Source: Chamaea fasciata (taxonomy: Eukaryota; Chordata; Aves; Passeriformes; Sylviidae). Taken from it: DNA of 64,000 bases. The notes beneath the pieces are model-generated. The model was not told the DNA's origin. It ran no database searches and worked only from the letters and a program-made list of their open reading frames with translations. Below, piece by piece: positions 44,901-58,590 of the stretch. The first letter of the stretch is position 1. Each line of letters starts with the position of its first letter. Where the stretch lies: contig JARCOQ010000008.1 in NCBI GenBank assembly GCA_029207755.1, forward strand, positions 25,905,021 through 25,969,020. The letters run 5' to 3'. Made by a program: the position numbers and the translations under genes.

Positions 44901-45514
44901 CTTTGAAAGCTGCCTTCATATTTCTGTTCTGTTTTGTGTCAGGCTTCTCTGGTGTAGATGGGGTTGTGTTCATTTTGGGAATGCTAGGGAAATCATTATT
45001 GTAATTGTCATTAAAGAGTCACCAACCATTTAGGAATATAAGGCCCCACTTTCAAAAAGCCATCACCAAAGGTAATGATGGAACTGCTGACAGGTGCACA
45101 CATTTCAATGGCAAACAGCATTTGTAGTAATTGCACGTTTTTAATAAAGGAGAGGTATTCATCAGTTCATTCAGAGTAGAACCCACCAAGAATTTTCAAA
45201 TGTTATTTTTAACAGTATTTTAAATTTTTCAAGTAAAAAAAAATAGAAAATAGTGATTTTATTCCTTTCCATAAAGTATTTCAATAGTGTTTATACTTTT
45301 ATTCCTTCAAATTTTTTTCCTTTCAAATTTGTAAAATGTTCACCCTAATGGGACTGAAACAACAAAAATGGCATTCCTGATAGGCTGTTCATGCAAAGCT
45401 TGTTTTCTCATATTTAAAATACTTTTTAAAAAACATAATTTCAAAAATAAAACCTTGAACTTGTTTTCTGTCTCATAGAAGCAAGATCAGCTTTCCTGCT
45501 CCAACTCTCCCATT

Positions 45515-45738
45515 GTTGTTTTTTGTTTTGGTTTGGTTTGTTTTTTTTAAATTGTTTTGTTTTGTTTTGTTTTTCTTGGGTTTGGTTTTGTAGGGGTTTT
45601 TTGGGTGTTTTTTGGGGGGGGAGTTGGGTTTTTTTTGTAGGTTTTTTGTGGGTTTTTTTGTGGTGTTTTTTTTTGTTTTGTTTTGGTTTTTGTTTTTTTT
45701 TTTGGTTTGGGTTTTTTCTTTTGGTTTTCTTTTGGCTA
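45515..45738. repeat. G/T-only low-complexity tract with G-quadruplex pattern
   Basis: For about 220 bases the plus strand is almost entirely T and G, in gttt, ggttt and gtttt units. At 45593-45628 four G runs (GGGG, GGG, G8, GGG) are separated by loops of 6, 8 and 4 bases, a G-quadruplex-compatible arrangement. G lies on the non-template strand relative to the plus strand, so C is in the CNTNAP5 transcript. The two long ORFs here are artefacts of composition. Confidence 0.9.
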
Positions 45739-48700
45739 ATTTCGACTAACACCATCCACTAAGATAAAATTATGGTTTCCAGCACCATTTGTTTCAGCGA
45801 GCCAGAAACACTGAAGATCACAATTCAGGACTTTAAGCCCCTGCTGTGTTTCCTGGGGCCCTTCTGGGAGGGAGCTGTTCTGCCAGGCAGCAGAGGCACT
45901 GCAGCTCCCACAGGCAGCAGGGTGGAGCTGACTCACGGGGCTGCATTCTGATAGCGCTCGACATAAAGCGATGTCAGCAGCCCCATGAACCCACACCAAC
46001 CCCTGCAAGCTCGGCCTGGACCTCACAAACAAAAAAAGCAAAAAAACCCCAGTGTATAAGGTGTCACAGGGCTATTATTGGTAACTGGCTACACCACGAA
46101 ACCCAAACAAGAAACAGCTTGACTCCAAGGTCCCAGATTTAGTAAGGGAAACAACATCAGAAATATCTGTTTTACTTGTTCACAAAGGATGTCTTTCATT
46201 GCCTTTTTTTTTTTTTGCCAGAATTACTTGTAAGTTATAACATTGGATGGACCCTCTGCTGACATTTCTGCTCTATAAGGTTGTTTTTTTTAAAAGGCTA
46301 CTGCTGTATTTCACAAAGAAATTTAAAATCCTTCCAGAGCTGGCTGCTGAAAGTGGTGCAGCCTGAGAGCCACATCCTTCAGAGCAAGAGCTGCTTCTCT
46401 AAGTAAGTGCTATCTGTGCTCTTGCCTACCTGCTAGGATGGGCTGTGCTGGTGGTGTGCAGGCATGCACTGTACTGACAGAGTTCAAGGTATCTATCTCC
46501 CAGCTCCTCATAATCCTATGTGAAACACATATACCAAATTTCTCCCTCAGGTATCTCTTTCAGTCTCAAGTACCTCAAGCTGAACTGGCTTTCCAGATCA
46601 ACAGCTCATCACATCAGAACATTCGTTTATAGCACTGCTTTACTCACTGATCATAGTGCCTACCTTTTCCTTCAGTTCTCACTGTTCATCTTCGCAGGTG
46701 CTTAGGAAATCACCTGTCAAATTTTGATCAGTGTTCACAAAATAAACACTTTATCCCCAGACAGAACAACATCACCCAATTCTACGTGTTTTCTCATATT
46801 TTCTGCAATATAAACATTCATAAGCTCAAAAATCAAAACTATGGCTCTGGAATGTATACATCCCATGTTTTTTCAAGCCACACACTACACCCCCCCACAG
46901 AACTATCCTAGAAAAACTATAAATATTCACTTTGATTGGTCATGGTTCAAGCTATAGATCCATGATTCAGACTTCAGTGTCAGAAAAGCATTATCCAATT
47001 TTAGTATCATTATAATAAAACCCTTTTTTGATCTTTTATGTATAAAAACCTTTTAGAATTTAATTTTCTAATTTCTGCATCAAGAGCCTTATGGCTGCTC
47101 AGCCACAACACATGCAGGAACTCTCTGTTACTCCACAGTCAGGTCTGAAAGTGCTGGGGTCTCTTTTGGCTTGGGGTCTGCAGTTGAAAATTCATCATTT
47201 ATTCAGTCAGCTTCACAAGCCTGAAAGGTTTTAAATGGTTTTAAATGAGCAATTGCATCACTGTTCAGTTCTCTGAAGTATCTTGAACTTGTTAATCCAA
47301 CTGTTTTAATTACAGTCCTTAAACCAGAGGTGATTTTACCCCTGCCATAGCTGAAATCTATAACAGTACGTGGCTCAGCACAAACATTTCCAAGGTCAAA
47401 CTTCCATTTCTTCCAATATAATATCTTTTTTGTCCAGTTTTTCACTGACTGCCCCTTATTATATTGATATCTGGCTTCCAATCTTACTTTTGCCCTATGT
47501 AGTTCATGTGCGGTCTCCATGGCAGCCTTTGCTAAGCACGGGTTTCCTGTTCTACTGTGGAGCTGCTCAGCAGATGAGCCTTTAGATGGTCTCAGCTCCT
47601 AAGCTCTTAGCTGTTTCCTTTGCCCTCATGTTCCTAACTTATGAAATCTCCGCTCTCTTTCAGGCCACCTTTTTGTTTTTTCACCTCCAGTTCTACTTTT
47701 GCTAAAACCAGAAAGGCCATTCTTTGCACAAAGCCTTGAACTTCTGCAAATAACCCTCAAAGGAGCAACATATTTAAAGCCTCCTCTCTTCAACAGGTGA
47801 ATGAACCTGTTATTCACCCAGTAAGATGCATCTCTCACCCCATATTTAAAATCCTGCTTGCTGTTGGACTCTATGTAAAGGTTACAGTTACACTGTTCAG
47901 TTTTGCTGCTGGGAAGACCAGGCAAGGTGAATCTTTCTCTGCAGCACCCAGCAGCATGTTACTAATCTGGTTACCACCAAGAATGTTAAGTTCCAAACGG
48001 AAAGCAATTTTTGTTTGCTTGGATTTTTTTTCCTCAAAGGACTCTCTCCTTTTCAGATTTAATGGACACCAAGAAAACTTTCCTCAGAAAATAGAAGCAA
48101 ACCTTAAAATTCCCAATATTTTGTTCCAACTCTATTCCCAATTAGTTTAGAAATTGATTTCATTGCATGAAATGTGAGCTAGGGATTCAGAATTTAAGAT
48201 GTACCAGTCATGATTACCAAAATGAATCCTGTAGTATTCCCACTTCAAGATTAGATTCTCATCATCTAATTAAAGTAGCTGATAATTTTCAATTTCTCAG
48301 AGGGATAGAACATTTTATGGTGATATAATAAATAAAATACATTAAAGAAACCTAAAGAAATTTAATTCTCGATTTCATTAGGAGGTGCTGACACTGTCCA
48401 CTTCCCACCTAAAATGTAGCAGCAGTGAGTTGCTTTTATCATCTCTAAAAATTGTAAAGTCATGAAAAAATATAAACAGAATACTTGTGGCAACACCATT
48501 TCAGACTCATGAAATAATTTTGTAATTCTTTGCACTTTAGACAAAAAGAGTAATAATGACCCCTATAATGATAATTATTATTGTAGTCAGAGGTGAGAAC
48601 TTATGTACTGGTTAGACTGGAGAGGCCAGTAAGAGCTGGGGATTCTGCCAGGATATTCAACCAGCTATAGACTGACCTTGGGAAAACAGATATACACAAC

Positions 48701-49239
48701 TGCTGAGCAGGCCAAATTAAGCATTCTCAACAATATGCTCAGAGCTCTTGGAGGCAGAGCAGAGATGACTATTTCAATCTCTGCTCGTGTACCTCAGGCC
48801 TGACAGATCTGCTCTTACAGACCTGGAGTAAAGAGCAATGAACAAAAGATTTTTCTAAATAAATATAAAGCAATATGCAATGGCAGGTTTCTTATTTCAA
48901 CAACAGAGTGATTAGTACAGCTATGAACTCAGGGAATGATCATCATTCTCACCCTTAAAATACAATTGTCTTGTTAAATGCCAGAAAAATGTACTCTCAA
49001 AACCTGGATTGTGACAGCTCTGCTCTTGACAGAATAATGCAGTCTCTGCTGTGACGTGCCTGGATGACAGACGGCTTATTTTTTCCTTTTTAAAATATGC
49101 ACTTACTGATAAAGAATATGTTATTTCCATAGATAGAATTGAAATGCCTTTTACCACAGGGTCACTTAAATGGTTGTTCAGGAGAGACACTCCCATTTCA
49201 CCTGGTTATGAGACAACCTCCTACCATCCAAGCTAAGGC

Positions 49240-49560
49240 TCCCCCCGGACAAGGCAGGAAAGGTCGTGTCAAGTCATCCTCCCCTGTCACTTCCCTGCTG
49301 TGGCTGGAAGGTGGCTGTGACAATCACAGACCTCAGCCTAGCACTGGTGCAGGTCCCCTGCAAGTCCTGCTGCTGCAGGAAAGCAGCCAGGGAGAGCTGG
49401 ACCATTGTTAGGGTAGTGTTGGGGGGACAGGAGTAATCAAAGAGGTGAAGGGTGCCGTGCAAAGCGCGGTATTTCGGTCTTGCTGGAAAGTCCGTGTGTC
49501 CCCCAGGGGATGGTCACACCTGAGGAGGGCTGGCTTCAAACAGCGCTGGGTGAGTCCCTC
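49240..49560. other. GC-richer patch with several CpGs
   Basis: Compared with the surrounding AT-rich intron this patch has several CpGs (for example aagcgcggtatttcgg at 49463-49478, and tccgtg, tgccgtg, cagcgctg). No ORF or repeat family is recognised. It is too weak for a classical CpG island. Confidence 0.4.
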
Positions 49561-49800
49561 ACATGGAAGTCCCAAAGAGGAATATTCAGTGCGTTAAAAG
49601 CTCAGGCAAAGGGAACAACTTTTTTTAAAAGAACACCATTGAAGGGAAAGCATTAATAACACAGTAACTTATTACAAAATAAACAATGAAAATTCACATT
49701 CCAAAAGCACAGTGTGAACAAAAATATGCAGGAACACCAAGTGCAGTACTGAAGGTTTGATATGAATATGAAATGTGTTTTCTTTAGTCAAAGAAAACCA

Positions 49801-49834
49801 GTGTGTTTAAACACACATGGAAAAAAAAAAAAAA
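49801..49834. repeat. 16-bp perfect palindrome followed by A14
   Basis: gtgtgtttaaacacac (49801-49816) is a perfect palindrome. It is followed by atgg and fourteen As (49821-49834). Confidence 0.85.
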
Positions 49835-50685
49835 CAACAAAAACTGTTCCAAGAACCTCAGACAGGAAAACCGGCTACTCAGGACATGCAAATTGCACTA
49901 CCAAACTCACTAGTAGGCATCTGTCAGAATGAAACTCTCAACACCTCATTTGCCCAGCCAGCAAACTGTACACATCTCCCTACCTTGGAACGCAGGAGAA
50001 TCACCAAACCCTCAGCTGTCATTTTAAGATGCAGCTCCAGTACTGCTAACAATCTGGCTGAAGCTATATTAAGCTTTCCAGATAAAAAATGATATATGCA
50101 GTAAGCATATTAATATTAAAAAATACATTTTCAAAGCCTGAAGTAATGTTAAGTTTACGCCATATCAATGACAATGTGACATTTCCATTATTGGATGACT
50201 CTTTCCTCCAGCAATTACCTAGGCCAATAAGACATATGCCTGTATGTGTGAGACAGATCATACACCAAAGCAAATACCCAGAATTAAATTACATTCTGTT
50301 AATTATCACCTTGCAAAGCTTTGGGACATGTTGACAGCCCCTGAATATGAGGAATAAAATCGTTATTTTATATTTCTCAACATCTTTTATTTCAATGTTC
50401 AGCACTCTTTGGAATTAAAAAATTCATGCAAGACTAAAAACCATCTGAAAGCCATCATAAATAAAAATAATAGAAATACAGAAGGGCAAGATGAGGCTTT
50501 CTAAGGGACTAGCATAACTCACAGGAAGATAAGATTACTAATCATTATCTTGCAATAAAGTTATAACATTTTGTATCTCAGGGCCATTTTACACTGGTCT
50601 ACTGCTCTTACTATCACATGATAATTACAAGAATTATTAATATGAGAGGAATGACTATGCAGCTTTTAAACGATACACTTTCAAT

Positions 50686-50749
50686 CAATACATATATTAA
50701 TTTATAGGTATGTATATAGATATACATATGTATCTAGATATATAAAAAT
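50686..50749. repeat. TATA/GATA-type AT-rich repeat
   Basis: Alternating ta-rich words (tatgtatataga, tatctagatatat) include the 12-bp palindrome atacatatgtat at 50722-50733. Confidence 0.75.
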
Positions 50750-53700
50750 TAAGGTCTGTAAGTCAGTTATCTAGGTTTTCCCACCTCTAACTTTGACCTA
50801 CCTTCAGTTGCCTACTCTATGTCTAAGCTAGGACGGCCTCCCTCTACAGATAATAGACTTCAGAGGTAGTCCATGAACCACGGACACCCCATCTCACAGT
50901 GAGATTAGTTAAGCTCTGAAAGCAGCTCACATTCCTTTTTACATATAGAGAGAGACCAGACCACTATCATAACTTGGATGCCACAGTACCAGACATCAAA
51001 AGAGAGATTAGCTGAATCCCACCCAGGCCTTTTCCCCAAGCTGTGTGCTAACATCAGTGTTTGTATCTAAAGAAGGAAAAGAGAAAATGAACATTGCATT
51101 ATTATCTGTTTTGCCATGGTTCACACATGTGATTACATAATGGATCCTCTCCTATCTGGATTTTATCAGACTGCTCCAATACCTGACAGATCAGCAGGCT
51201 ACCCACCACACTGGAGAAACTGGGAAAGTATAATCATCAAAAGGCTTCAGCTGAGCTCATCTTCCAACCCACCTAAATGCAAGCTATGTGAAGCACATTT
51301 AAAAGATAAAGCAAAAAGCAAAACCATCCATTTTAGAGATTGAAATACGATTGTATCCTCAAAGCACTCTCTCAGCTACAGATAAGCTCAAGTAGCAATA
51401 AGTTTGAAAAGAAAGAGCCCACACAATTTCAGGAGATGATATAGATCACACACCTTTTAATGTATCTGCAAATTGGATCCTATTTCCAACAGAGGTGGAG
51501 AAACTAAGGCACAAAAACACTCTTACACAATCAAATGTAAATCACCAACAGTTGGCTTCACATCCTATACAGTTATTCCATGAGTCCTGGTTTCCCCAAA
51601 CTATGAGCAGTGAAATGGGCATCTGGAGACAGTCAGTACCAATTCTACCTTTACCATCAAATTGTACATCCACATGCATTTGTGAGAGCAAGGCTGAGAA
51701 TGTGCTTTGGGGTTTCACAGCTACAGAGAGTACAGAGATGGAAACACAAGGGCTCATCAGTGCTGTGACTAGCCAGGGAGAAGATGTGAATTGCATTGGA
51801 AGGTGTAATGATGAGAGGTAAATCCAAAAGGGGAAAAAACCCCCAAAGCCAAAACCAAACCGAAAAAACAACAGACTTGGAAGGCATTGATAACATTCCA
51901 TGTGGCAGCTAGCAAAGGAGGATTAACTGTTACTAAACAAAGAAATGTGCTTATGGATCAGGCAATAAGCTTTGCAAGAAACTACCTGCTAGAAAACAGT
52001 GAGACTAGTGAAACCCAGAAAACACAAACAGTTTTTAAGATTTTACTTGCATTTACAGTTAAGTTCAGAGAAGAGGAGAATGGAGGCAGGACCAGATGAC
52101 ACTTCAGTGTGAAACTTGCCTGCCACAAAATAACTCTAATAAGACAGGACCACACCCCATGTCAGTAGTGGATGCTATCTGGAGGCAGATAGCTGAACAT
52201 CTTGTGACGGTTTAGGAGCTTTCAGGATCAGAAGGGGTTTGAAGTGAACAGAAGGATACCTGAGGATTGCAGGCAAGTAGCTGCCTCTAGTAAGATTTTA
52301 TTAAGGTCATGTCTAGAGTTAGGTAGTTCTTTCCATATATCTTCATATGCATGCTTTTGCTTCATCCACACATCTTGAATTTCAACTACCCATTTTCAGA
52401 CATGCCAGACACAAGTTTGTCCCACATATCTGACACAGTCTTGCAAGAACTGTCCCAGCTGTGTCTTCTATCAACTTACTGTTCTTTTCTGACACTGTCT
52501 AATTCCCTTATGTTGCATCAAATGCAAACTATTTATCTTTTCTTTTCATGGCACATTTCCAATCTCTTTACCTGTCATGACTCTGACATTTGCCTTGTCA
52601 AAAATGTCAAACTCCTTTGGCCATAGCCTTATATTTTTCAAACAAGCACATTATTGCTTTCTCCCATGTCACTCCATGTCTGCAAGCACTCAATTTCTTC
52701 CTCTTTTTAATCTCTCCCTTATGACTATTTTGTTATAAGAAAGGCTAGAAATAATTATGCACCTACTAGACAGAAACTGCCACCTGTGATGCTGATGAAG
52801 CCTTTCTGGCATTCCATCTCCTGTGCCAGCATGTTTTTATACCCTCAGAAACTAAACTGCAAATTCTTTGGAGAAAAAAGAGTATGTATTGTTAGCTGTT
52901 CCTCACAGCAGGATCCAGTGTGGTCTGTCAATATTTGGAACTAAAAATAAGTGTAGTGGTTTCAGGTTCGCCAATTTCTGTTTCCCTTATTCTGCCAAGT
53001 TTCTGTTGTTTATTTACCAACCATAAAATGTATTTCAACACTTCATATTTGATGACAGTAAGTTAGGGGCAATTTCTCTCAAGATCTCAGTTCTTAAAAT
53101 GGTAAGATCGCCCAGTCTGAGGTGGTGAGAAATAAACCAATTAAATATGGCTTGGAGATGCATGCCATCCAGTTTCTCCTAAAAGCATGACAAAGAATGG
53201 GTCTTTTTATGGTTTCCAACCAGTGGCACCCTCTTCTTACCATACCAAAATGCGGCAAAACCTATGGTGATGTAACTCAGATAAAAAAGAAATCCAGGCA
53301 ACACTGAAACAATTCACACTGTTTTGCTTGCAGCAGATTGCCAGCTAAATCTTTCCCTTGCTGCTGCATGGATTTGGGTCTGACGGGCAGTTTAATAAAA
53401 GAAATAGCCTCTCCATAGTGGTATAAGTTCAATTTCAGGCCTGTCAGCATCAGTGTTCTAGAAAAATAAAAATCTCTTGAGGTACTGTTTCAAACCATAT
53501 GGAATTAGATGTTTTACTTTGATAGAACTGCACTGAATTACATGATTGAAGAGTTTCCCATACATTGAGGATATTCTGGAGTTATGCTGTGATCAAATCT
53601 GTGCCTTTCATTCACCTGCTAAAAGGTACTCCTGCACATCAACCACTATCAGCTGAAAGTGATAGTGTCTCTTGTTCTGCAAGTTTCTTATCAACAGTCT

Positions 53701-54788
53701 GCCTTTGCCCACTGTCTTTGAATTGGTTTCATTGTATATTTTAAGTAGATGAATGCATTTCTCCAGACTAATGTGGCTGTTTATCAGCACTGCTTGGCTC
53801 ACAGGGTAGCTGGCTCCACAATCTATCTGGAATCAAATTAGCTGTTGATAAATCAGTTGTAAATAAGCTGAGCAGGTGAATAGCTGTACATCACAGGTGT
53901 GCACAGCTTAACACAAGAGCTCTCTGAGAAACTTTTCAGAGCAGTTTCACATCAGTGAACCTTAAATAACAGCAGCTATGTATGCGCCTTTGAAGTGCAG
54001 ACACGAGTTGACAGAAGCAGGAGGCTTCACTAGCTCCATGGAAGTGTCTGTGGGGAAAACTAATAATGAGCCAGTTCTCTGTGGTAATGAAGGGTCTCCT
54101 TTGGACAGAAGCCACACTGAGCTGGCACAGACATCCTGAGCCTCAGGCCCCAAGCTACTACGACAGCACAGATGCAGCCCAGAGTTGAGAGTCCTTAATC
54201 ACCTTTGACAGTCAATAGTGACAGCTCTCCTCCTTCCCCAGGGAGCCTCTCCTTTCTCACCACCTGATCTGCCCACCTAGTTCTGTGCCAGTCATGAGCT
54301 GGTGTAAATACTCTGCTATGGCCCTATAAGCTTTGAAGAGCTGTGACATGTTTTGGAACAACAAAAGCAATGGAGAGAAAGTAAGCCCTCTTTTTAAAAC
54401 TACAAAGTCAGCCTTTTTTTTCTCCCTCTCTTCATCTGGCTTGGTGTGATTTCCACACAAAACCCTTGGCTTCCTTTGGGTTTACAATGTGGAGTTCAGG
54501 TGACAAATCTATGAACAGATCTCTCAACAGACTCTCTTGTCAGCTGCATAACCCACAAATGCTTTCACTGTTAACTAGTAAACCATTAAAGTCTCCAAAA
54601 TGACAGTATGGTTGCTAATATTCTCAGCTTCAAACCACTAAGTACCTTTTCTTCTCTTCTGCTTTTTAGTTTAACAGGGAAAAAAAAAAATCCATCTCAC
54701 CAATGTCATCCTATCTGCAGTCCAAGTGCTCACCAAGCATCCAGAGTGGTTACAGTTGTATTCCTGGAATTGTTAGTCTTACTCACTG

Positions 54789-54802
54789 TTTTTTTTTTTT
54801 TT
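54789..54802. repeat. Poly-T run
   Basis: About fourteen Ts within a broader pyrimidine-rich stretch. Confidence 0.85.
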
Positions 54803-54950
54803 CTCTTTATTTCCTTTGTTAGAACTGGAAGTTTACCTTCATTTTCTATTTTCCCTTTTAGTCAACCGCATGAAAAGGCTTTATTTTTTGGGTTTTCCTT
54901 TCTCTGTCTTTTACCAGAATTCAAAGCATTTTGTGCCTCTACTGTTTGAT

Positions 54951-54965
54951 GGGGGGGGGGGGGGG
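54951..54965. repeat. Poly-G homopolymer, 15 nt
   Basis: Fifteen uninterrupted Gs between ctgtttgat and ttaac. Runs of this length are unusual and prone to length variation and sequencing error. It is 318 bases from exon A, on the intron side of its donor. Confidence 0.9.
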
Positions 54966-55277
54966 TTAACTTTTAAGACACCTTAATATTCCTTTGCTGT
55001 TGATTTCAGTAGCTGAATATTTCTGTATTGTTTTTCATAGCAGCAGCCGAGAAAATAGTTCAGCAAAATTTCAAAATCATAAACTGTTGAAAACTGGGTT
55101 CTTGCAACATAGACTTTCATATGATCTAAAAACAAAGCCCATGGTGGTAAAATGACTTAAAGCCCCAAACACAGAATAAAATCAGCCAGTTCAGCCCAGC
55201 TAAACTCTACTAAATGTCTAATGAACACTCTGATTATGATGTGGACATAATACAAATGAAGACTGCACGTGGGTTTA

Positions 55278-55418
<141 letters not shown>

Positions 55419-57829
55419 TTAATTATAAGTGTTTCTGAAAAAATAACGTGCTGGGGAAAGAAGAGAAAAAGTTTAAAACAACAGAACTGTCTCAACTCCT
55501 CATTGAGGCAAGAGTTTCCCAGGGCTGAATCGCTGTGTAATGAAATAATTCTTTCTTTCTCTGTTATGCACATCCAAGCACTAAAGAAAACAACATTTAA
55601 GCTATCCAGAAGATAGGTAAAGATCACTCTAAATAAAAACATTCCACTTGTTAGCAATTAAAGTGTCATGAACTTGGTGACCACAGAGGCAAGTAGCACG
55701 TGAAAATGTTATTGAAATCTCATTCCAGAGGAGATTCCCCTGTTCTCAGATGAAAAAGGCACCACTGTTATCAAAATTAGGCTGAGTTACATTTGTGGTA
55801 GCACTAACAGCATGCAAATCTCTGAAGTGAGAGGAAAAATATGCTTCAATTATGGGTTCTGTACTCTTCCTCATTTTAGTTGGTGTGCCTCTGAAGTATT
55901 ATTGTGAAACAAATTATTAAAAGAAGAAAGAGGCACAACAGCATGCAGCTCAGGAAATGAACAGAAATAAAAGCTGTGGGAGATAAATACAATCTCCAGG
56001 ACAAGAAGTGAATGCTGATCTGAACTCCCCTGGTAGAGATGCAGGCAGTGCAATAGAGTTACACCAGCTTAAATGGAAACATATTGTTCTCTTATTTGCC
56101 TTTTTTTCATTTTATTTTTTCCCTCTTACTGTATATTAATCTCTTTTACACAGTATGTCTGTCTTTTGAAAAATAAGTAACTTGTTTATACTGCTGATTC
56201 AATTGTGATGGGTGGGTGGAAAGGAAACAGGCAATCAATTTATCCTTTACACTACAGAACTCCATTAGGATTTGCTTTGCCGTAATTTGAGCTTCAAAAC
56301 TCTCAGTGCCCAGATCTTTCCAGGGTGTTAGTGTGAAATCACTGTTGCCATCTTGATTTTCTCTAGCTGAAGACATGGTTTTATTGCAGTTCATCTCATC
56401 CTTAGGAGTTTTTTCTGCATTTATGTATTGCCCTTAGCAGTGGCTTTCAATCTGTTTCTTCTAGATTACATACCATGAAAACCCATTTTATGCATGCAAG
56501 CAGAAAACCTGTATGTCACTAACAGCCATCTTCACCAGCCTTCTGAGCCTCACCAGCCAAGTTTTCATCAACTTACTTGAATCCAAGTCTGTTTGGAGCT
56601 GCCAAACCTTGACAACCCAAATGAACTCATAAGGTTATGTGCCCAGAGGCCTATCAGAACAACCTCTCGTCCTCGATATGCTCTGTGCTCATTCATACAA
56701 ACTTACATCTATTCATCTCTATCAGTGAGTCTAAGATTCATTCCAGAACACAGGTTCACTTGATTGGCATTTATACCATTATACATAAAATTATAAAGGT
56801 CATATAAAAATATTAACATGAAAGATTAATTATTTTTATAAATGCTTGTTCAATTACTGCAGTAATTATTTATTATTCAAATACTAGAAAAATAAGGAAT
56901 TCAAGAAGAAAGTATGTTATTTGTAACTATCTGTAACATTTTTTAAAACATTTCTAAGATCTATCAGTCTTATAAAAATCATTGTCATGGCTTCTATTAA
57001 TCATTGAGCTCAAATACAAAATGAGGACCGAGTATGAGAATTCCATTCCTAGTTTTCTAGCTCTCCAGGAAGCTGTTTCCGCTGCTGTGGGAGAACATCT
57101 TGTTTCTAAAACAAGAAAGAAACAAAGGGGAAGGCCAAAACCTCTGGGTTTGCCCTACCCTGATACGGCAGGAATTCTGAGAAGGGATGAGATTTTGGCA
57201 ATGCTGGGCAATCATCCTGTTGGTACAGTGAGAGCCCAGCCAGCCCCTCTGCTATCAAACCTACTCCTGGCAATACTGAAATGCGAATTAAAGCTTTGGA
57301 TGGATGCTGAAGAGAGCCGGAGCAGCCTTCTGGGATGGTGCAAAAAGGACTGTGTGGTGTGCCCTGCACCCTGCTGTGCCCTGCTGGACCCTGCCAGATA
57401 CCTGAACCAGCAGCTTCATCCCAGAGGCAAAGCTCAGGGGTGCAACAGCTCTGTGGTGATATACGTGAATTTTCCCTCTGGGAGCCCATTTACTCATATT
57501 TGTACTTTGGTGGTGCCTGCCCTTGCCCACAGCACACTGCCTTTAATTCCACTTGCTATTTAGTGATAAACACTCCTTTCTGTCACCTGTACAGCAGCAG
57601 CTCTATTCACATCTCAGCGAGGCTGGTGAGAAGAAACATATGATGTTAATAGAGCTCTCTGGAGAGATAAAAAGAATAGTGCCGTGTTATTACCATAACT
57701 TACATCATCAGTGCAAGGGACAAATATGCTTTTTGCCTACTTTAAACTACCTTTTATTAATTAACTCAATGCAGTAGAGCTAATTACTAGCCATTTGTGG
57801 TTTGCCAAAGGCCTGTATTAGAGGCTTAG

Positions 57830-58590
57830 CCACATTTATTCCCTTAAAACTGTTTCCTTTTAAAGACTTTGGAAAGTTGAAGGTCACTTCTTTTTTCTAC
57901 TTGTCTTACGAATGCAAACACTTTTTCTTCTCCCAACAATGCACAAAATGCAAGTCAAACTAACCATGTCAGCTTTTAATGATATTCATAAATTCAGGAT
58001 TAAATCTTTTTTTTATTCCCTAGTCTATTTGCTTTAATTAGCACCAACTGCATTGATCTTGTTTTTGGTCAGATAACTAACCCTTCTAAGAGCTTTTGAA
58101 ACAAATTTCTTTGCAACTCTAATAATTACCATAATCCCATTCTAGCTGAGCAGTTGTGTCTTCATTAGAAGCAATTTTTTTCCTAATTGTGAAAGAACTC
58201 AAAATTAAGAAATAGCTATAATTAAAATTAATCAAGGCATGGATAAGTCACAGATTGTTCCATCTGTGAACTGTCCTAGATACTCATGTTGAAGAATTTA
58301 AACACATGTAATTTAAAATATAAATTAATATTTGCATTCCAGTAGAAACAAACACTTTCAACAAAAAATGCAGTGGTATCACAGAACATGTCATAGACAA
58401 AAATTTGCATCAGGCAGTCCCTGACCTATTTGCAATTGAAAAGAACAAACTGCTCAATTTTTGCAAGTGACCTAAATGAAACACTTAAAAATGTAGGGAT
58501 TTTCTCAATAAAGCTTGTGACAGACCAGAGACTCTGATCTTCCCCATTTATTCATATAATATATATCACAGTGAAAAATTACACTAAAAA
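57830..58590. other. ORF-poor AT-rich intronic block, candidate noncoding element
   Basis: No ATG-started ORF of 60 codons is present on either strand and no repeat is evident. The text contains many homeodomain-like taat words (taattag, taattacc, attaatc). This is a weak compositional argument for a conserved element. Confidence 0.25.

Noticed and set aside
45441..45762. Two long ORFs (Lys/Gln/Pro-rich on minus, Phe/Trp-rich on plus)
   Set aside because: Both are translations of the G/T-only tract, not genes.
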